This document shows, piece after piece, positions 43,828 to 52,538 of a stretch of DNA of 64,000 nucleotides. The position numbers were made by a program, and so were the translations under genes. Location: assembly GCF_025655475.1 (NCBI RefSeq), contig NZ_JAHTIK010000001.1:2368628-2432627 (forward strand). Reading direction: 5' to 3'. The stretch comes from Kitasatospora sp. DSM 101779 (GTDB lineage: Bacteria; Actinomycetota; Actinomycetes; Streptomycetales; Streptomycetaceae). The notes beneath the pieces were generated by a model. That model was not told where the DNA came from. It saw nothing but the letters and a program-made list of their open reading frames with translations, and did not search any database. How positions within the stretch are numbered: the first letter of the stretch is position 1; the number at the start of each line of letters is the position of its first letter.

Positions 43828-44424
43828 ATGCCCGAGTTCACCACCCGCACACTCGCCCTCACCGACGACAAGACCGACAAGGCCCAGGCGTCCGACGGCC
43901 GCTCCCGCTTCGGCGCCTACCTCGCCAACAACGCCCACCTGCTCAACGACTTCGGCGACCCGCTCACCCCGGCCGACTTCGCCCGCGCCGCCTGGCGAAT
44001 CGCCACCTCCCCGGTCATGGCCCCCGGCTACGTCCACATCCGCCCCGACCTCCACGCCCTCACCCTGGTGGCGCCGGACGAGGACACCGACGACCTGGCG
44101 CTGCGCATCGAGGTGCCGCTGCGGCACCGGGCCCTCGCCGCCTGGCCGGCCCGCATGGTCGCCGACTGGCAGCCGGACCCGTGGGCCACCGGTCGTGGCA
44201 GCTTCACCGCCCTTGCCCGGCCCGACCGCGCCGACCGCACCGCCCTGCTCCTGACCGCCACCGTCCTCGTCCCGGTCCCCGCCGACCTGTTGGTCGCCCC
44301 GACCGGTACCCAGCTGAACCCGGACATGACCCGGCAGGCCAAGCAGGTCATCGCCGCCCTGGTCGGCCACGCGAACGCGCACGCCTACCTGGTCAACGAC
44401 CTCACCGCGGGAGCCGTCCGGTGA
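43828..44424 (+). CDS. AICE protein of unknown function
   Basis: 198 aa from ATG 43828. Reads TTRTLALTDDKTDKAQASDG, FGAYLANNAHLLNDFGDPLT and NPDMTRQAKQVIAALVGHAN. Soluble, no recognised domain. GTGA overlap with the next gene. Lies in the SSB to prim-pol replication stretch. Confidence 0.6.
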   Translation: MPEFTTRTLALTDDKTDKAQASDGRSRFGAYLANNAHLLNDFGDPLTPADFARAAWRIATSPVMAPGYVHIRPDLHALTLVAPDEDTDDLALRIEVPLRHRALAAWPARMVADWQPDPWATGRGSFTALARPDRADRTALLLTATVLVPVPADLLVAPTGTQLNPDMTRQAKQVIAALVGHANAHAYLVNDLTAGAVR

Positions 44425-44789
44425 GCCCCGACCGGGTGCCGCCGCTGGGCGGCACCACCGACAGCCTGTGGCTCGGCGTGCTCGCCGCGGCGGCCGGCCG
44501 CTGCCAGTGCCGCGGCGCCTGCGGCAAGTCCCACGCCAAGGACGGCGGCCGCTGCCAGCGCGAACACGGCGGCTACCAGCAGCACCACGGCGGCGGCACC
44601 GTCCGCCTCATCGTCGCCCCCGCCAACCCGGCCGACCTGCTGCTGCCCCCGCACCGCACGGCGGCCCTGCCCAAGCGCCACCTCGCCGCCTGGTGCCCGC
44701 CCTGCCACGACGGCGCCCGCACCCTCGCCCGCCGGCACCAGCACGCCACCACGCCCGCCGCCGAGCCGGACGCCCTCTTCGACCTCTGA
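44421..44789 (+). CDS. Cys/His-rich AICE protein
   Basis: 122 aa from GTG 44421. Cysteines and histidines cluster as CQCRGACGKSHAKDGGRCQR and WCPPCHDG, suggesting a zinc-binding knuckle of the HNH or RRNPP type. No full nuclease motif can be assigned. Between an unknown gene and prim-pol. Confidence 0.55.
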   Translation: MSPDRVPPLGGTTDSLWLGVLAAAAGRCQCRGACGKSHAKDGGRCQREHGGYQQHHGGGTVRLIVAPANPADLLLPPHRTAALPKRHLAAWCPPCHDGARTLARRHQHATTPAAEPDALFDL

Positions 44790-44803
44790 CCTGCTGTGGG
44801 CCC

Positions 44804-44826
44804 GGTGCCGGACTCGAACCGGCACC
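44804..44826. other. Perfect 8-bp hairpin with a tRNA T-loop sequence
   Basis: On the minus strand GGTGCCGG, TTCGAGT, CCGGCACC, exactly a T-arm with its TTCGA loop, followed by ACCGGGCCC. The 5' half of a tRNA is absent. It lies in the 67-base leader of the prim-pol gene. Confidence 0.6.
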
Positions 44827-44856
44827 GGCCCCGTGCTTTGGAAGGACCATCCGCGG

Positions 44857-45801
44857 ATGACCGCACCCAACGCCCTGCTCGCCGCGGCCCTGGCCGCCAT
44901 CGACCGCGGCCACCACCTCTTCCCGCTCCACCCCGGCAGCAAGCGCCCCGCCCTGCACGCCGAAGACCACTGCCCCCGCACCGGCCCCTGCACCACCGGC
45001 CACCAACGCTGGGAGCAGCGCGCCACCACCGACCCCGCGGCGATCCGCCGGGCGTGGGGCCACGGGCCGTACAACATCGGTGTTGCCACCGGTCCGTCGC
45101 GGTTGGTGGTGGTCGATCTGGACGTGCCCAAGCACCCCGGTGACACCCCGCCCGAACCCTGGGCTGCGCTCGGGGTGCGGGACGGCGCCGACGTCTTCGC
45201 CGCCCTCTGCGAGCAGCACCGCCAGCCGTACCCGGTCGATACGTTCACCGTCCGTACTCGGCTCGGCGGGCTGCACTTGTACTTCGCCGCACCTCCCGGC
45301 TTCGCCCTGCGGAACACCAGTGGTGACAAGGGCCGCGGACTCGGTTGGAAGATCGACACCCGGGCTGCCGGCGGCTACGTCGTCGCCCCTGGCTCGGTGG
45401 TCGGCGGCCGGCCGTACACCGTCGAGCACGACGCCGAACCGGCCCCGCTCCCCGCCTGGCTGGCCGCCCTCCTCGCCCCACTCGCACCGGCAGCGCGGCC
45501 CCTGCGGGCCGTGCCCCGTCCCCGTGCCGGCCGCTCCGGCGGGTACGCGGCGGCGGCCCTGCGTAACGAGGCCGCCAACGTCGCCACCGCCCCGGAGGGC
45601 ACCCGCAACTGGGCCCTCACCCGCGCCGCGCGCGCCCTGGGCCGCTTCATCGCCAACGGCCAGCTCTGCCGCAGCGAGGTCGAAAGCGCTCTTAAGGCAG
45701 CGGGCGAAACGGCCGGCCTGCCCCCGCGCGACGTCGACGCGACCATCCGCAGCGCCCTCACCTGGTCCATCGCCAACAACCCCACGGGAGACGCCGCATG
45801 A
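44857..45801 (+). CDS. Bifunctional DNA primase/polymerase (prim-pol)
   Basis: 314 aa from ATG 44857 with GGAAGGA. Prim-pol domain: FPLHPGSKRPALHAEDH, IRRAWGHGPYNIGVATGPS, acidic metal residues in VVVDLDVPKH, and later GLHLYFAAP, TRAAGGYVVAPGS. It starts replication of the excised element by making primers and extending them. ATGA overlap with the ATPase gene, its likely helicase partner. Confidence 0.92.
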   Translation: MTAPNALLAAALAAIDRGHHLFPLHPGSKRPALHAEDHCPRTGPCTTGHQRWEQRATTDPAAIRRAWGHGPYNIGVATGPSRLVVVDLDVPKHPGDTPPEPWAALGVRDGADVFAALCEQHRQPYPVDTFTVRTRLGGLHLYFAAPPGFALRNTSGDKGRGLGWKIDTRAAGGYVVAPGSVVGGRPYTVEHDAEPAPLPAWLAALLAPLAPAARPLRAVPRPRAGRSGGYAAAALRNEAANVATAPEGTRNWALTRAARALGRFIANGQLCRSEVESALKAAGETAGLPPRDVDATIRSALTWSIANNPTGDAA

Positions 45802-47084
45802 CCGCCCACCAGACCCGACCCCTTAAGAGCCAGAACCTCGGCCCCGACGGCGCCGGGGCCGAGGACGGCGCCGCCCTGCTCGACGCGGTCGAGGCCCACC
45901 ACCGCCGCTTCAACGTCTTCCCCTCGGAGGCCGCCTACGTCGCCGTGGTCCTGTGGGACGCGCACGCGCACCTGATGGACTGCTTCGAGGCCACCCCCCG
46001 CCTGGCGTTCCTGTCCCCGGAGCCGGCCAGTGGCAAGACCCGCGCCCTGGAGATCGTGGAGACCTTGGTCCCCCGCCCGCTGGTCACCGTGGACATCAGC
46101 CAGTCCGCGCTGTTCCGCTCCGTCTCCGACGGGGACCAGCGCCCGACCGTGCTGTTCGACGAGATCGACACCGTCTTCGGCGCCGCCGCCGGCGGCAACG
46201 AGGAACTGCGCGGCCTCATCAACGCCGGCTACCGCCGCACCGGCGGCGTCATCCGCGCCGTCCGCGAAGGCGACAGCCACGTCGTGCAGAAGTTCCCCGT
46301 CTACGCCGCCCTCGCCATGGGCGGCCTCGGCGACCTGCCCGACACCATCATGAGCCGCTCCGTCGTCGTCCGGATGCGCCGACGGGCCCCCAACGAGAAG
46401 GTCGAGCCGTTCCGGCAGCGCATCAACGAGCCCGAGGGCCACGCCCTGCGCGACCGGCTCGCCGCATGGGCCGACACCGTCCGCGAACGGATCGAAGGCG
46501 CCTGGCCCGAGCTGCCCGACGGCGTCACCGACCGCCCGGCCGACGTGTGGGAGCCCCTGCTCGCCGTCGCCGACGCCGCCGGCGGCCACTGGCCCGCCCG
46601 GGCCCGCGCCGCCTGCCTCGAACTCGTCAACGCCGCCAAGGCCAACGACAAGGGCTCCGTCGGCATCCGCCTCCTCGCCGACCTGCGCGACATCTTCTAC
46701 GGCGCCGAACGCCTCACCAGCGCCACCATCATCGAACGCCTCACCGGCCTCGACGACGCCCCCTGGGCCGACCTCGACGGCCGCCCCCTCAACACCCGCA
46801 GCCTCTCCAGGATGCTCGGCGAGTACGTCACCGCCACCAACCAGCCCATCCGCCCCCGCAACATCAAGATCGGCACCGCGGTCGCCAAGGGCTACTACGC
46901 CGACGACCTCGCCGACGCCTGGAGCCGCTACTGCCAGAGCGTTCCCGAGAAGTCCGCTACCGCCGCTACTGCCGCTACCGCGCAGGTCAGGGCCCTGTTT
47001 CCGGTAGCGGAACCGGTAGCGGTAGCGGATAGCGACCCACCCTCCACCACCCCCGCCCTGGCCGACCTCACCACCGTCGGCTAA
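45798..47084 (+). CDS. DUF3631 replicative ATPase/helicase-like protein
   Basis: 428 aa. Walker A-like PEPASGKTRALE near residue 77, Walker B VLFDEIDTVFG near 118, then a DUF3631 C-terminal half (LLADLRDIFYGAERLTSATI). Coupled to prim-pol. These pairs form the replication module of many AICEs. The C-terminal tail (SATAATAATAQV, VAEPVAVAD) is encoded by the first GGTAGCGG-type repeats. Confidence 0.87.
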   Translation: MTAHQTRPLKSQNLGPDGAGAEDGAALLDAVEAHHRRFNVFPSEAAYVAVVLWDAHAHLMDCFEATPRLAFLSPEPASGKTRALEIVETLVPRPLVTVDISQSALFRSVSDGDQRPTVLFDEIDTVFGAAAGGNEELRGLINAGYRRTGGVIRAVREGDSHVVQKFPVYAALAMGGLGDLPDTIMSRSVVVRMRRRAPNEKVEPFRQRINEPEGHALRDRLAAWADTVRERIEGAWPELPDGVTDRPADVWEPLLAVADAAGGHWPARARAACLELVNAAKANDKGSVGIRLLADLRDIFYGAERLTSATIIERLTGLDDAPWADLDGRPLNTRSLSRMLGEYVTATNQPIRPRNIKIGTAVAKGYYADDLADAWSRYCQSVPEKSATAATAATAQVRALFPVAEPVAVADSDPPSTTPALADLTTVG

Positions 47085-47167
47085 CCCACCCATCCGCTAC
47101 CGCTACCCCATCCGCTACCGCCGCACCCCCTCCCACCTGCGCGGTAGCGGAGTAGCGGCGGTAGCGG
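46954..47167. repeat. Iteron-like GGTAGCGG/CCGCTACC octamers
   Basis: Twelve copies (ten exact) in 214 bases. CCGCTACC-type: 46954, 46963 (variant), 46972, 47094, 47100, 47112. GGTAGCGG: 47003, 47015, 47021, 47143, 47151 (variant), 47160. They form alternating sense and antisense groups across the end of the ATPase gene and the gap before xis. Candidate replication origin or Xis/regulator binding region. Confidence 0.65.
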
Positions 47168-47226
47168 ACCTCCGGAGAACAAGGGGCCGCTCCCGGCCCT
47201 CAACCACGTGATCAAGGAGCCGCTCC

Positions 47227-47415
47227 ATGACGTCCGCAGTGCCCGCGGCCATGACTGTGGAAGAGGTCATGACCGCCCTCAGGCTGAGCCGTAGCAAGGT
47301 CTACGACCTGCTCCGCTCCCGTGAACTCCCAAGCTTCACCGTCGGTCGTTCGCGTCGGTTCGACGCTGCCGACGTGACCGCCTACATCCGCAAGCGAGTT
47401 GAGGAGAACTACTAG
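47227..47415 (+). CDS. xis: Excisionase (Xis)
   Basis: 62 aa. MerR-type HTH: MTVEEVMTALRLSRSKVYDL, LRSRELPSFTVGRSRRFDAA, ending AYIRKRVEENY. Its stop overlaps the integrase GTG by one base. Needed with Int to excise the element. Confidence 0.9.
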   Translation: MTSAVPAAMTVEEVMTALRLSRSKVYDLLRSRELPSFTVGRSRRFDAADVTAYIRKRVEENY

Positions 47416-48713
47416 TGTCAAGGCGCGCCAACGGCGAAGGCACCATCACCCGCCGCAAAGACGGGCGGTACGCCGCCGCCGCGTACGTCTACAAGCCCGA
47501 CGGCACCCGCGCCCGCAAGTGGGTCTACGGCAAGACCCGGGCCGAGGTCGCCAGCAAGCTGACGGAGATGCAGGAGAAGACCCGTCAGGGTATCCCCGCC
47601 ATCACCTCCAGCATGCCGCTCGACAAGTACCTGGACTACTGGCTCCGGACCGTCGCACCCGAGCGGTACAAGCCCTCGACCATGTCGAGCTACGAGCCCA
47701 TCACGCGGGTATACATCGTTCCCGCGCTCGGCCGGAAGCCTCTCAACAGGCTGACGCCGGCGGATGTGCGCCGCTTCCTCACTGACTTCCGCGCCGGTTG
47801 CCTGTGCTGCCTGCGTCGCGTCGACCACAACCGGGCCGCCGACAAGCGTGAGTGCTGCGCGGTTGGGAAGTGCTGCGAGCGACGTCCCTCGGCGCGCACG
47901 GTCCAGTACGCCCATGCCGTGCTCCGTTCCTCGCTGCAGAGCGCTGTCCGCGAGGAGCTGCTGGCCCGGAACGTGGCCCGGCTGGTGGAGCGTCCCTCCG
48001 TGCCTCACAAGGAGGTCCAGCCGCTCAACGCGGCCGAGGTCCGGCTCCTGCTGCGGGCCGCACGGGAACACCGGCTCTACCCGCTCTGGTTGCTGCTCGT
48101 CTCCACTGGCCTGCGCCGCGGGGAGGTGCTGGCCCTCACCTGGTCGGACGTCGACCTCAAGGCCCGGCAGCTCCGGGTGCGGCGCAACCTTCAGCGGGTC
48201 GGCGGCCAGCTCCTGTTCGGCACGCCCAAGACCGCTCGGTCGCTCCGCACCATCGCCCTGCCAGCGTCGTGCGTCGCCCAGCTCCGGGAGCGTCAGGAAC
48301 AGCAGGTGCAGGAGCGCGCGGAGGCCGGCCTCGACTGGCAGCCGCTCGACATCCAGCCCGACGGGCTCGTCTTCACCACCCTCACCGGGACCGCGCTGGA
48401 CCCGCGGAACCTGAACCGCAGCCTCGCGGCGCTCTGCTCGAAGGCGAAGCTCCGCCCGATCCGGGTGCACGACCTGCGACACACCTGCGCCTCGCTGATG
48501 CTCGCCGAGGGCGTCGGCGTCCGCACCATCATGGAAACCCTGGGACACAGCAGCATCACCATGACGCTGGACACCTACGCGCACGTCATGCAGACGACGC
48601 TCCACGACGCCGCGAACCGGATGGACGACGCTCTAGGCATGGCCGACAACAAGCCCGACGGCGGGGAAGAGGATGACGGACCGGCCGCCGCAGGGGTTCC
48701 CGTGAAGGGCTGA
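47415..48713 (+). CDS. int: Tyrosine recombinase integrase (Int)
   Basis: 432 aa from GTG 47415. AP2-like N-terminus (GTITRRKDGRYAAAAYVYK), SAM-like core-binding domain, then catalytic residues: Arg in TGLRRGEVLALTW, HDLRHT (His, Arg), GHSSITMTLD (His) and Tyr in TYAHVM. Between the two domains is a Cys-rich insert (CLCCLRRVDHNRAADKRECC) typical of this AICE integrase group and possibly zinc-binding. The gene ends 69 bases from attR, as expected. Confidence 0.95.
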   Translation: MSRRANGEGTITRRKDGRYAAAAYVYKPDGTRARKWVYGKTRAEVASKLTEMQEKTRQGIPAITSSMPLDKYLDYWLRTVAPERYKPSTMSSYEPITRVYIVPALGRKPLNRLTPADVRRFLTDFRAGCLCCLRRVDHNRAADKRECCAVGKCCERRPSARTVQYAHAVLRSSLQSAVREELLARNVARLVERPSVPHKEVQPLNAAEVRLLLRAAREHRLYPLWLLLVSTGLRRGEVLALTWSDVDLKARQLRVRRNLQRVGGQLLFGTPKTARSLRTIALPASCVAQLRERQEQQVQERAEAGLDWQPLDIQPDGLVFTTLTGTALDPRNLNRSLAALCSKAKLRPIRVHDLRHTCASLMLAEGVGVRTIMETLGHSSITMTLDTYAHVMQTTLHDAANRMDDALGMADNKPDGGEEDDGPAAAGVPVKG

Positions 48714-48747
48714 TCAAAGCGCGTTGTGGTCAGCTGTGGTTGTCAAA

Positions 48748-48774
48748 AGGGCCGGAGACTATGTCTCCGGCCCT
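48748..48774. terminator. Perfect 12-bp stem-loop between int and tRNA-Pro
   Basis: AGGGCCGGAGAC, loop TAT, GTCTCCGGCCCT. Preceded by AAA, so it can end transcription from both directions. Confidence 0.85.
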
Positions 48775-48781
48775 CTGACCA

Positions 48782-48858
<77 letters not shown>

Positions 48859-49047
48859 TGGTCTCGGCGCCTCGGTTCACCGATCTTGATCGGTGAACTT
48901 CGGCTTCTCGACCTTGCCCCCGGTCTCCCGGCGACGTGGAAAACAATACAGCACGTGGAGGGGTGCTCGCTGCCAGGTTTCGGGTGGCGGGTCCGGGGGG
49001 TGTCGTGGCTGGTCAGACGGGCGCGGCGCGTAGGGCACCACGGCGGG

Positions 49048-50427
49048 TCAGGGTGTCGGGTTGCGGGAGTCGTAGCGGAGGAAGGCGGGGCGCCGGGCCG
49101 CGAGCAGTAGGACGGCGGCGACGCACGCCAGCCCACCCGTGACGACGGAGATCGTGACGGAGGAGGCGAGGGCGGCGACCGTGCCGGATTCGAAGTCGCC
49201 CAGGCGGGGGCCGCCGGCGACCACCACGATGAAGATGCCCTGGAGGCGGCCCCGCATGTCGTCGGGTGCCGCGACCTGCGTGATCGTGTTGCGGAAGATC
49301 ATGCTGATGGTGTCGGCGCAGCCGGCCGCCGCCAGCAGCGCCAGCCCGAGCCACAGCTCTCGGACGACCCCGAAGGCGGCGATGGCGAGCCCCCAGGCGG
49401 CGACGGCGGCGAGGACGGCCGCGCCGTGCCGGTGCACCCGCCCGATCCACCCCGAGAACAGCGCTCCGGCCAGCGCGCCGACGGCCGGGGCGGCGACGAG
49501 CAGGCCGACCGTCCCGGCGCCGCCCCCGTAGAAGCCGACCGCGATGGCCGGGAAGAGCGCCCGGGGCAGGCCGAAGATCATGGCGGCGAGGTCGGCGAGG
49601 AAGCTGGTGCGCAGGTTCGGCCGGGTGGCGAGGAAGCGCAGCCCGTCGAGGACGGACGCCCGCCCCTTTCGTCCGCCGCCGTCACCGCCGTCACCGCCGT
49701 CGCCGCCCTCGCTCTGCGGCTTCATCGCCGGCAGCCGCCACATCGCGTAGAGCGTCGCACTGAAGGCGACCGCGTCGAAGAGGTACGCGGACTGGGCCCC
49801 GAACGCACCGATCAGCAGACCTCCGAGCATCGGCCCGACGGTCATGCCGAGGTTCATGCTCACCGTGTTGAGGGCGTTGGCGGCGGGCAGCTGTTCGCGC
49901 GGCACCAGGCGCGGGATCATCGACGACCGGGCGGGCGAGGAGAGCGCGAAGAAGCCGGCCTGGAGGGCCACGGCCGCGTACAGCAGGGCGACGACGTGCA
50001 GGCCGAGCAGGGCCTGGCCGGCGAGGAGCACGGAGACGGCGGCGAGGCCGGCGGAGCCGATCAGGCCGAGGCGGCGGCGGTCGACGGTGTCGGCGATCGC
50101 GCCGCCCCACAGGCCGAAGGTGACCAGCGGGACGAGCGAGAAGAGTCCGACCAGGCCGGTGGCGAAGCTGGACCGGGTGAGGTCCCAGACCTGTACGGCG
50201 ACGGCCACGGCGGTCATCTGCTGGCCCACCGAGGAGACGGTCTGGCCGAACCAGACCCGCCGGTAGTCGGGGATGTCGCGCAGCGGCCCGATGTCGGCCA
50301 ACGCGCCGCGGGCGATCCGCCGGAGCCGTCCTGGGGCCGCAGCACCTGCCCCGGCAGCGCCTGGCCCAGGGGAAGCAGTGGGGGCGGGCGGGGCGGTCTC
50401 AGGGGCCTGGGGCTGATCGGTCGACAT
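49048..50427 (-). CDS. MFS exporter (EntS/DHA3-like)
   Basis: 459 aa with twelve membrane segments. The N-terminal ~50 residues are Pro/Ala-rich. Then IPDYRRVWFGQTVSSVGQQM, GGAIADTVDRRRLG and later QVAAPDDMRGRLQGIFIVVV, features of the enterobactin exporter/DHA3 branch. A Gly-Asp tandem (GGDGGDGGDGGG) forms the central loop. ATG 50427 is only 8 bases from the divergent neighbour's first ATG. Confidence 0.82.
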   Translation of the reverse strand: MSTDQPQAPETAPPAPTASPGPGAAGAGAAAPGRLRRIARGALADIGPLRDIPDYRRVWFGQTVSSVGQQMTAVAVAVQVWDLTRSSFATGLVGLFSLVPLVTFGLWGGAIADTVDRRRLGLIGSAGLAAVSVLLAGQALLGLHVVALLYAAVALQAGFFALSSPARSSMIPRLVPREQLPAANALNTVSMNLGMTVGPMLGGLLIGAFGAQSAYLFDAVAFSATLYAMWRLPAMKPQSEGGDGGDGGDGGGRKGRASVLDGLRFLATRPNLRTSFLADLAAMIFGLPRALFPAIAVGFYGGGAGTVGLLVAAPAVGALAGALFSGWIGRVHRHGAAVLAAVAAWGLAIAAFGVVRELWLGLALLAAAGCADTISMIFRNTITQVAAPDDMRGRLQGIFIVVVAGGPRLGDFESGTVAALASSVTISVVTGGLACVAAVLLLAARRPAFLRYDSRNPTP

Positions 50428-50435
50428 GGTCAACC

Positions 50436-51563
50436 ATGTTCGACCACGACGTTTCGTCCCCTCCCGCCGGGGTTGCGGCTACGGTGGCCGCCGTGGCGTC
50501 CTCCGATCGCGAACTGACCGCCCCGGTCGACCTCTGCCGGCCCGACGGGCGGCTCGATCCGGCGGCCGTGGGCTGGTCGCGCCGCCCGCTGCACCGGGCG
50601 AACCTGCGCGGCTGGGGCCGTACCAAGCGCTGGGAGTACTGGTGCGTGGCCGCGCCGACGCACCTGGTGGCGCTGACCGTCAGCGATCTGGACTTCCTGG
50701 CGCTGAACAGCGTCCACGTGCTGCGCTGGGACGGCCCGGCCGGGCGTACCCGCCCCTGGGAGATGGAGCGCACCGCCCTGGTGCCGTTCGGCCGCGGGGT
50801 CGCCCTCCCGGAGGCGGTCGCCGGGTCGGGCGGGAGCGGAACGGACGTCGTGGTCGGCCCGGAGCGGCCAGCCGGCGGCCGGGTCCGGGTGGAGATCCTC
50901 GGCGAGCCGGGCGGCACCCGCCTGCGGGCCCGCTGCCTGGCACCGGACGGCCTGCCGGTCGAGGTCGACGTGTTCGCGGCGCTGCCGGACGGCCACGAGA
51001 CGCTGGGCGTGGTCGTCCCCTGGGACGAGCGGCGCTTCCAGTACACCTCCAAGCACACCGCCCGTCCCGCCCGCGGCACGCTGCGGATCGGCGACGAGAC
51101 ACTGGCGTTCGGGGAGGCGGGCGACGCCTGGGCGGTGCTGGACCACGGCCGGGGGCGCTGGCCGCGGTCGGTGCACTGGAACTGGGGCGCCGCCTCCGGC
51201 CGGACCGGCGGCCGGACGTTGGGCCTGCAGTTCGGCGGCCGCTGGACGGTCGGCACCGGCACCACCGAGAACGCCCTCTGCGTGGACGGCCGCCTCACCC
51301 GGATCGGCGAGGAGCTCACCTGGTCGTACGACCTCGCCGACCCGCTCGCGCCGTGGACGGTCCGCACCCCGGGTGCGGACCGGGTGGACCTGGTCTTCAC
51401 TCCGTTCCACGACCGGCGCACCCGGACCGGGGCGGGCCTGCTCGCCAACCGCACCGACCAGTGCTTCGGCCACTACCGGGGCAGCGTCCGGGCGGAGGAC
51501 GGCCGCCGGATCGCCGTCCACGACCTGTTCGGCTGGGCCGAGGACGTCCGGATGCGCTGGTGA
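50436..51563 (+). CDS. DUF2804 family protein
   Basis: 375 aa from ATG 50436, or 356 aa from GTG 50493, which would leave a more usual 65-base gap to the MFS gene. The family pattern is clear: LTAPVDLCRPDGRLDPAAVG, LHRANLRGWGRTKRWEYWC, SVHWNWGAASGRTGG and the end VDLVFTPFHDRRTRTGAGL. Function of the family is not known to me; it has a lipocalin-like beta-rich look. Confidence 0.85.
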   Translation: MFDHDVSSPPAGVAATVAAVASSDRELTAPVDLCRPDGRLDPAAVGWSRRPLHRANLRGWGRTKRWEYWCVAAPTHLVALTVSDLDFLALNSVHVLRWDGPAGRTRPWEMERTALVPFGRGVALPEAVAGSGGSGTDVVVGPERPAGGRVRVEILGEPGGTRLRARCLAPDGLPVEVDVFAALPDGHETLGVVVPWDERRFQYTSKHTARPARGTLRIGDETLAFGEAGDAWAVLDHGRGRWPRSVHWNWGAASGRTGGRTLGLQFGGRWTVGTGTTENALCVDGRLTRIGEELTWSYDLADPLAPWTVRTPGADRVDLVFTPFHDRRTRTGAGLLANRTDQCFGHYRGSVRAEDGRRIAVHDLFGWAEDVRMRW

Positions 51564-51618
51564 ACCTGTAACGCCGGACCCGGCCGGCTACCCCCGACCG
51601 CCGAACCAGGCCTGCGGC

Positions 51619-52419
51619 TCAGCCGGTGACCACGTGCCGCTCCCCCGCCTCGACGGCGACCGGCAGCCGGTTCCCGGGGGGCGGGAAGGGGCAGATGAAG
51701 TGGTCGGCGAAGGCGCACGGCGGCAGGTGGGCCCGGTTGAGGTCGAGCACGGTCCGGCCTTCGGCGTCCGGCCCGGGCAGGGTGATGAACCGGAAGCGGT
51801 AGGTCTCGTGCCCGCTGGTGGCGTCCGCGATGACGCCGCTCAGCCGGCCGCCGGAGCGGCTGACGGTCAGGGCGTACTCCTCGCCGCACAGGGTGAAGGC
51901 GATCTGCCCGGTGACCGCGAGCGGCCGTTCCTTGCCGTCCGCGTTGGGGACGGTGAGTGCCCGCTCGCCGCTCTCGAACGGGGTGAAGAGGGCGGGGACG
52001 GCCCAGTCCGGCGCGTACGGGAAGGTGTCGATGCCCGCGAAGGCGGCGCGGGCCGGGGCGTCCGGGTCGAAGACCCGCAGGGCGAGTTCGCCCTCGCGCT
52101 CGATGGGGACGAGCCGCAGGGCGCCCAGGGTGGCGCGCTCGGGGGCCGGGTCGGTGTCGGGCCGCAGCGACACCTCCCCGTCCAGGGCGCCGGCCGACTC
52201 CGCCGACTCCAGCCGGATTCCGTACTCGGCCTTGGCGTCGAGGCGGACGGCTCCGTCGGCGGCCCACCACTCGCCCGGCAGGCCGGGGATCTGCTCCCGG
52301 TCCGGCCCGAGCCAGTGCGTACCCGTCAGTGCCAGCGGGCCGTGCGGGGCGCTGACGGCGGCGGCGCGGGCCTCGGTCCAGCGCTGCCAGGATTCCGCGG
52401 CGGTCTCTGCGGCGGTCAT
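51619..52419 (-). CDS. DUF1684 domain protein
   Basis: 266 aa from ATG 52419 with AAGGA. Signatures: FPYAPDWAVPALFTPFESG and the C-terminal VLDLNRAHLPPCAFADHFIC, FPPPGNRLPVAVEAGER, all conserved in DUF1684. Role unknown. Monocistronic in appearance. Confidence 0.88.
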   Translation of the reverse strand: MTAAETAAESWQRWTEARAAAVSAPHGPLALTGTHWLGPDREQIPGLPGEWWAADGAVRLDAKAEYGIRLESAESAGALDGEVSLRPDTDPAPERATLGALRLVPIEREGELALRVFDPDAPARAAFAGIDTFPYAPDWAVPALFTPFESGERALTVPNADGKERPLAVTGQIAFTLCGEEYALTVSRSGGRLSGVIADATSGHETYRFRFITLPGPDAEGRTVLDLNRAHLPPCAFADHFICPFPPPGNRLPVAVEAGERHVVTG

Positions 52420-52538
52420 CGGCGGTCCTTCCTGAGCTGTGCCTGAGCGGTCACGGGACGAACGGGGGCGGGAGGAGCGAACGAGGAGCGGAACGAGCGG
52501 GCCACCGAACGCCCACGCGCGCGCCCCGCGGGTCGGGG

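Noticed and set aside
44790..44870. A complete tRNA on the minus strand near the T-arm mimic
   Set aside because: No 5' acceptor strand pairs with the 3' end, and no D arm is found.
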